Part shown: positions 31,279 to 35,699 of the stretch, piece after piece
Numbering within the stretch: the stretch's first letter is position 1
Layout of the letters: each line of letters begins with the position of its first letter
Source of the DNA: Bacteroides sp.
GTDB lineage: Bacteria; Bacteroidota; Bacteroidia; Bacteroidales; P3
Reading direction: 5' to 3'
Length of the DNA: 35,699 nt
Assembly: GCA_023662825.1 (NCBI GenBank)
Contig: JAMPIH010000018.1
Span: 1-35,699, forward strand
Notes under the pieces: generated by a model
What the model was told of the DNA's origin: nothing
The model's input: only the letters and a program-made list of their open reading frames with translations
Database searches by the model: none
Position numbers and translations under genes: made by a program

Positions 31279-32865
31279 ATGAAAACATTAATGCGTTGCA
31301 TACTTTTAGGGGTATGTATTTGGATCGGGATCGATTTGGTGAAAGCGTCAAATCAAGTGTCGGCCGATACAGTTCTTGTGTGCTGTAAACAGGGAGAAGC
31401 CATTCAAGGAAAGGATGTCAAGTCTGCGTTTGACGATTTTCGAAAGAGGGATAGTCTGTTGAGTCTGGAGCAGAACAACGATGTTGTTTCACGTAGCGTG
31501 TCATACGGTGATGTTGAACTGAAAGTTTCCGGAACACTTGTGGATTTTGAATCACCGATAGGTATCGCCACGACGGATTGGAACGACCAATATATACGGT
31601 GTGTTGTTTCATACACCCGGGAAATCCGTTTCGATACAGCCGGTTTGGGCGATGTTTTCGATTCGGAAAGTTCCATTCAGCCGGATGATTTCTTTGGTGT
31701 TCGGGGCGGAGGCTATCCAGAATTTGTACTGAAAAGCCGGAGGGAATGGCATGCCGTTATACGGATTCGGAAGCAGTTGCCATCTGATGGAACGTTTGAT
31801 ATCGAGGGAGACACCTGTATGGTGAACGGCAAGACAACGATACATGTACCTGTAGAATACAAGGGTTTAAAGTTTCAGTGGATAAGTGTGAATGGTGATG
31901 ATATTTTGAGCGATGGCACAGCAGATACAATAACGGTTACAAGAAAGAACGCTACGGCTCTTGGAACAACCGTTCAGTGTACGATTACCGATGGCTGTTC
32001 AAGTCAATGGAAACTTAGGGGGGAGATTAAACTTCTTCCCGACCAGACCCCGGCATCCACCTTGACTTTCGATGAATGCCTGCCCATTGGCGCCGATCAT
32101 CTGGATATAGTCGCGACCAATCCGCTTGCTGGTGTTAGTTTCCGATGGAATGCTACCCCTGAACTGGCATCTTCAACATGTTCATCTCAAACGATACGCT
32201 ACCCTGTTTCTGAAACCAACACGGCCGGATTCACCGTTAAATTGACAACCGAAGGAGGCTGCAAACCGAATGAAATAACGAAAGTGGTCAAACGAAAGTT
32301 AAGCGATAATGTAACGTTACAGATTCTTGACACCTGTCTTGCCTCCAAAGAACCGTTCCGGGTGGTAACGGAGCCCCCTTTGCCGGTGATGAGTTTGCGA
32401 TGGATGTTAGGTCAGTCTGATTATACGGTTGCGTTGATGGAACGAAACAGGGCTGATAGGGTGAAGATTACCAGAAACAAGGCGGAGGGCGGCTTACAGA
32501 AGATAGAAGTGATGGATGCCGTTTGCCATGGAAGTATATCGGTGCTGAACTTTATCTCGGAAGCCTATACGGACTTTGTGGCGAAGACGGCAGACGGCCA
32601 GTTATTGAAAGATGGAGATAACGTATCGCCGGGTGCACAAATAACGATAACGGCGCCCCAACATAGTTCCATTACGGGATCATATTCGTGGGGATCATTA
32701 ATATCAGGTTTGGGTGATCCTTTCGGTACATTGGGAAATGCATGGAAAGGAACGTCGGAAACTACGGTGACGGCACCGAATTCGGGTTTGTCCATTACGA
32801 TTTCTGTGTCGTACGTTTCCTGCCGTGGAAAAGAAAGCAAATCAATCGTGCTGCATTCGCGGTAA
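31279..32865 (+). CDS. Secreted Ig/PKD-like repeat protein without sorting domain
   Basis: A 528-residue exported protein with a signal peptide over the first 23 residues. Residues 28-165 form an N-terminal region that resembles the same part of the next gene's product (shared VELK, an Asp-Trp pair and V-x-Y-x-R). Then come four beta-sandwich-like repeats of 85-96 residues. Core tryptophans are at 201, 290, 375 and 471. In the first three repeats each is flanked by a cysteine about 22 residues before and another about 39 after, as in disulfide-bonded Ig folds. Unlike its neighbour it lacks a T9SS C-terminal domain, ending in SIVLHSR. AT-rich codon use contrasts with the genes before the terminator. 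Function unknown; an adhesin or surface-matrix part is plausible. Confidence 0.75.
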   Translation: MKTLMRCILLGVCIWIGIDLVKASNQVSADTVLVCCKQGEAIQGKDVKSAFDDFRKRDSLLSLEQNNDVVSRSVSYGDVELKVSGTLVDFESPIGIATTDWNDQYIRCVVSYTREIRFDTAGLGDVFDSESSIQPDDFFGVRGGGYPEFVLKSRREWHAVIRIRKQLPSDGTFDIEGDTCMVNGKTTIHVPVEYKGLKFQWISVNGDDILSDGTADTITVTRKNATALGTTVQCTITDGCSSQWKLRGEIKLLPDQTPASTLTFDECLPIGADHLDIVATNPLAGVSFRWNATPELASSTCSSQTIRYPVSETNTAGFTVKLTTEGGCKPNEITKVVKRKLSDNVTLQILDTCLASKEPFRVVTEPPLPVMSLRWMLGQSDYTVALMERNRADRVKITRNKAEGGLQKIEVMDAVCHGSISVLNFISEAYTDFVAKTADGQLLKDGDNVSPGAQITITAPQHSSITGSYSWGSLISGLGDPFGTLGNAWKGTSETTVTAPNSGLSITISVSYVSCRGKESKSIVLHSR

Positions 32866-32911
32866 TGTGCAGTAAACAAAGTTTTTTAAGTAGAACTTAA
32901 GATATAGAACG

Positions 32912-35437
32912 ATGAAAACGGAAATCATATATACAATACTATTCGCCGCATGCGCCTTGTTTTGCCGGGCGTTTGGGGCGGGAAACGCTGAACCGATTTG
33001 GGATACCACTATCTGTGTACAGAAAGGTGATACCGTTGCTATGTATAAGTACGAAGAGCAGATACGGCAATTGTTGGAGACCAAAGAAAAGGCAATTTGG
33101 GGTGGATGTTGTGACATAGTATCGGTGGAGTTGAAAGGTGTGCCAACTCTTTACCCTGATGATATCGATGGAAGACAGATTAGAAACGTTAATGATTGGC
33201 CTGCTGTAATCATAAAAGGAACTTCAACATTTAGTTTAGAAGTAACCTATATACGGCGATTAATGTGCACCGATATTCCACAGAGCGAAGCAGCCGCTAA
33301 ACCAGGAGCACCTTTGGCTATGTGGAATCTTTTCGGTCAACTGCTTTCTGAAACAGAAACGGGGGCGACAACGAAAATATCTGATACGGCTTTTATAAAC
33401 ACGGTACATAAAGTGGAGATGAAATACAGAGTTGGTATTTCATTTCCTGAAGAAGATATTCCGTTCAAAATCATAAATGAAGTTGGAGACGATTTTTGTT
33501 TTGATGGTAGCACTATGTCTTTGAATGTTTCTGATGAGTATAGTTCATGTATTCTAAAATGGGAATTGCCGAAAGGGATAAGTTTTTACAATTGTACAGA
33601 TACTCAAAGTTCCGTAAAACTTAAACGTACGACCGATAACTATGCCTATCCTATTGTGTGTCGAGCGATTTCTTGTAGTGGAGATACTACATATTCCGAT
33701 ACTATCAGAATCGGTAAGCCAACGCCTACGCCTGAAATGGAAGACTTGCCATGTGTCGCGGCAAACGAAACCTCGTTTGATGTCAAGGTAAAAGAACCTG
33801 ATGGCCAATTGTCCTATCATTGGTCTGTTGAGGATTTGGCGAGAGGGGAAATTGTAGATACCCAGCAAGGCGCATCGGTTATCATGAAGGTTCCCCAAAA
33901 TGATTCAGTAAGATTGAAGTTGGTTTCTACAGGTGGATGCAAGGCCTCGGATACCGTTACACAGGTGTTGCACCGCAGTGTGGTGGATGGAAGAAACATT
34001 TATCTGCAAGGCGATGCCGATTGTCTTTTCAAAGGTGATACTTTGCGTCTATTGTTGCAGAACGCCCCTCACGAAGACTTGGTATGGAAATCGGGTGGGG
34101 GATATGATACCTTGCCGTGGAATAAAGATTTTGTAATTCAAGGAAAGAATTCGGTTTATAGGATGTCTGTCTTTTCCAAGTTTTGTCCCGATATTGTCGA
34201 TTCCGTGACTTTCAACATTCGAGAGGACTTTAAAGTTTCTCTCGGTTCAAGCCCGCTGTGTGTCAGTGTACGTGATAGTAATGTGATTAGGCTAATCTCC
34301 AACGGGATAAGTCCGGAGGTGCATTGGTCTGGCAACGGCGTAGTAATAGATTCCATTACATACTCAAAGAAAGACAGCATTTTGATGCGCTTAGTCAAGC
34401 CGGGAGACCCGAATCTGTATGTGAAGGTAAAGGCAAAAGAATGTGGCAGGGAAAGAGATACTTTGTTGGTTTTGCGCCCCCGCCCCGAGATGCCAAGCTT
34501 GGATACATTGTGGAACGCTTTAACTCCCTGTATTCCGTTGGGTATAGCAGACACGATAGAACTCCGCGTACAACCGCAGGAGGGCGTAAACTTTGCATGG
34601 GGTTGGTCGGAAAATGGCAAGTTCCAACGAATAACGAAGGTTGACAGTTCTTCCATTTTTGTGGCGACTAATTTTGGTTTGTTAGACCCGGAAGAAGACA
34701 AAACTATAAATGTTAACGTATACGCTTATACACTGGGATGTACCGATAGTGTGGCTTTTCCGACAACTTTGTATGCGAGAGGAGCAGGATTGGATGAAGA
34801 ATGGAAAATTGGCTCAAAGTCACAGCCTATTGGCTCAGCAAACATGCTTACAGTTGGTTTTTATCAAAAGGTGGAGACAGAAATAAAAACGCAACGCGCA
34901 GAATTGGATTCCTTTGCATTTTCATGGAACAGTAGCATTGCGGCTAATGTGAGTACGAAAAGTCAAGCTTTGGTATTTAGGAACAATAAAATATTTCCAT
35001 TTTATGTAAACTGTCTCTTGACGAATAAAAACACATCCTGTTATTCCTACTACAGCCAAACGATAGAAGAAGTGTCCACCCTGCAGAATATTGCCACTTC
35101 ATCAAGTACGGAAATCGCTCAAAACGGTACGGGGAACGAGAATGTGCAAGGTATGAGTTATGCGGCCCCGCCGCAGGAAGAGAAGTATCGTGGCGGCTTC
35201 TTGCTTGCCCCGAATCCCACCCACGGAAACACTCTGCTGTATCTGGAGAGAACTATGGTGGACAGACGAGCCGTCATAGAAATCCTTACGGAACAGGGCG
35301 TCTGTCTGTATCGTCAAAAAGCCGATGCGGACGTGGCGGAACTTCCGACGGCAAGTTTCCGGAGCGGCCTTTATTTCGTAAGGGTACGGGTAGGGGATGA
35401 AGACATTGTCGTTAGAAAACTGATTGTACAACAGTAA
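32912..35437 (+). CDS. Surface Ig/PKD-like repeat protein with T9SS sorting domain
   Basis: An 841-residue exported protein: signal peptide (about 1-23), an N-terminal region like that of the upstream paralogue (30-175), and six Ig/PKD-like repeats. Their core tryptophans are at 217, 304, 392, 472, 563 and 672. Five repeats show the C-x(about 21)-W-x(33-47)-C pattern (for example Cys196-Trp217-Cys255 and Cys281-Trp304-Cys343). A Ser/Thr/Asn-rich linker (about 722-758) leads to the type A T9SS domain, which begins LLAPNPTHGN at 764 and ends in VRKLIVQQ. The protein should cross the outer membrane by the Por system and be attached to or released from the surface. It lies 46 bases after the paralogue and is AT-rich. 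Ligand unknown. Confidence 0.8.
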   Translation: MKTEIIYTILFAACALFCRAFGAGNAEPIWDTTICVQKGDTVAMYKYEEQIRQLLETKEKAIWGGCCDIVSVELKGVPTLYPDDIDGRQIRNVNDWPAVIIKGTSTFSLEVTYIRRLMCTDIPQSEAAAKPGAPLAMWNLFGQLLSETETGATTKISDTAFINTVHKVEMKYRVGISFPEEDIPFKIINEVGDDFCFDGSTMSLNVSDEYSSCILKWELPKGISFYNCTDTQSSVKLKRTTDNYAYPIVCRAISCSGDTTYSDTIRIGKPTPTPEMEDLPCVAANETSFDVKVKEPDGQLSYHWSVEDLARGEIVDTQQGASVIMKVPQNDSVRLKLVSTGGCKASDTVTQVLHRSVVDGRNIYLQGDADCLFKGDTLRLLLQNAPHEDLVWKSGGGYDTLPWNKDFVIQGKNSVYRMSVFSKFCPDIVDSVTFNIREDFKVSLGSSPLCVSVRDSNVIRLISNGISPEVHWSGNGVVIDSITYSKKDSILMRLVKPGDPNLYVKVKAKECGRERDTLLVLRPRPEMPSLDTLWNALTPCIPLGIADTIELRVQPQEGVNFAWGWSENGKFQRITKVDSSSIFVATNFGLLDPEEDKTINVNVYAYTLGCTDSVAFPTTLYARGAGLDEEWKIGSKSQPIGSANMLTVGFYQKVETEIKTQRAELDSFAFSWNSSIAANVSTKSQALVFRNNKIFPFYVNCLLTNKNTSCYSYYSQTIEEVSTLQNIATSSSTEIAQNGTGNENVQGMSYAAPPQEEKYRGGFLLAPNPTHGNTLLYLERTMVDRRAVIEILTEQGVCLYRQKADADVAELPTASFRSGLYFVRVRVGDEDIVVRKLIVQQ

Positions 35438-35449
35438 ATATTCAATGAT

Positions 35450-35699
35450 ATGAAAAGGCTTTTGATGGGATTCTTCCCGCTATTGTTTGTAATGGGAGGT
35501 TGCCAATCCGTGCAGGCACAATGCCACAACCAATATGAAAGGGGGAGTATCATAGGCGATTCCTCCTGCATAAGCGCCGATGACCAGGCGGTTCATACAT
35601 ACCGTTATGTTTTCCCGGCATCCATTGATACGGGTGATGTGATTGGAAGCGGATGGAGTGCTTATGGAGCCTTGGAGGTGGTGGAACAAGGCTATGACT
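35450..35699 (+). CDS. 5' part of a third secreted protein in the locus
   Basis: Only 83 codons are inside the window. The start ATG lies 12 bases after the stop of the preceding gene. The N-terminus MKRLLMGFFPLLFVMGGC followed by QSVQAQ is an export signal. A cut after QA or QAQ is likely; a lipoprotein site at GGC is possible, but the -3 position (Met) is poor. The following residues (such as GSIIGDSSCIS and IDTGDVIGSGWSAYG) match no family I recognise. Its position suggests it belongs to the same surface-protein operon. Confidence 0.65.
   Translation, partial: MKRLLMGFFPLLFVMGGCQSVQAQCHNQYERGSIIGDSSCISADDQAVHTYRYVFPASIDTGDVIGSGWSAYGALEVVEQGYD

Noticed and set aside
31185-31388. A 67-codon plus-strand frame covering the leader of the surface-protein locus
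   Set aside because: It overlaps the 5' part of the repeat-protein gene in another frame, includes the -7 promoter element, and shows no protein-like features.

Overview
The window is a chromosomal segment of a GC-rich member of the Bacteroidota, most likely order Bacteroidales. The evidence is a fused MurF-alanine racemase, two proteins with type IX secretion (T9SS) C-terminal sorting domains, a DUF2461 protein, the M23 peptidase-dxr-rseP gene order, starts without Shine-Dalgarno sequences but with A-rich leaders, and several close matches to the Bacteroidota promoter -7 element TAnnTTTG. No tRNA, rRNA, CRISPR array, insertion sequence or phage gene was seen.

Region 1 (1-18273) is a dense plus-strand run. 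It starts with the tail of an unknown gene, perhaps an outer-membrane barrel. It continues with iron-sulfur L-serine dehydratase, an O-methyltransferase, a DUF2461 protein, recA, a small Cys-rich membrane protein, an M17 leucyl aminopeptidase, a degenerate PdxA homologue, murF-alr, aroC, an aspartate kinase, an orphan sensor histidine kinase, fabD, a T9SS-secreted PNGase F-like protein, folA and manA. Gaps are mostly 0-40 bases, and only recA and fabD have a recognisable promoter in front. Region 2 (18287-23098) holds a CPA1-type antiporter that meets, tail to tail with an 18-base overlap, a minus-strand operon of an M23 peptidase, dxr and rseP.

Region 3 (23099-23790) is a small AT-rich insertion between divergent promoters, carrying a DUF4160/DUF2442 gene pair. 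Region 4 (23844-31060) returns to GC-rich genes: a BatA/VWA membrane protein, a topoisomerase IV A subunit (parC), prmC, a BadF-type sugar kinase and a lipidless FKBP-type prolyl isomerase. It closes with a strong intrinsic terminator. Region 5 (31180 to the end) is visibly AT-richer. It has its own promoter and carries two paralogous secreted proteins built from Ig/PKD-like repeats (only the second with a T9SS sorting domain), then the start of a third secreted protein.

The points that look least ordinary are: (i) the PdxA homologue that keeps the fold's landmarks but has lost all three metal-binding histidine positions; (ii) the discoidin-PNGase F-T9SS protein whose stop codon abuts the folA start; (iii) the Ig-like surface-protein locus with a clear C-W-C repeat signature; and (iv) the DUF4160/DUF2442 pair. 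All functional calls come from reading the sequence by eye. No database search was possible.
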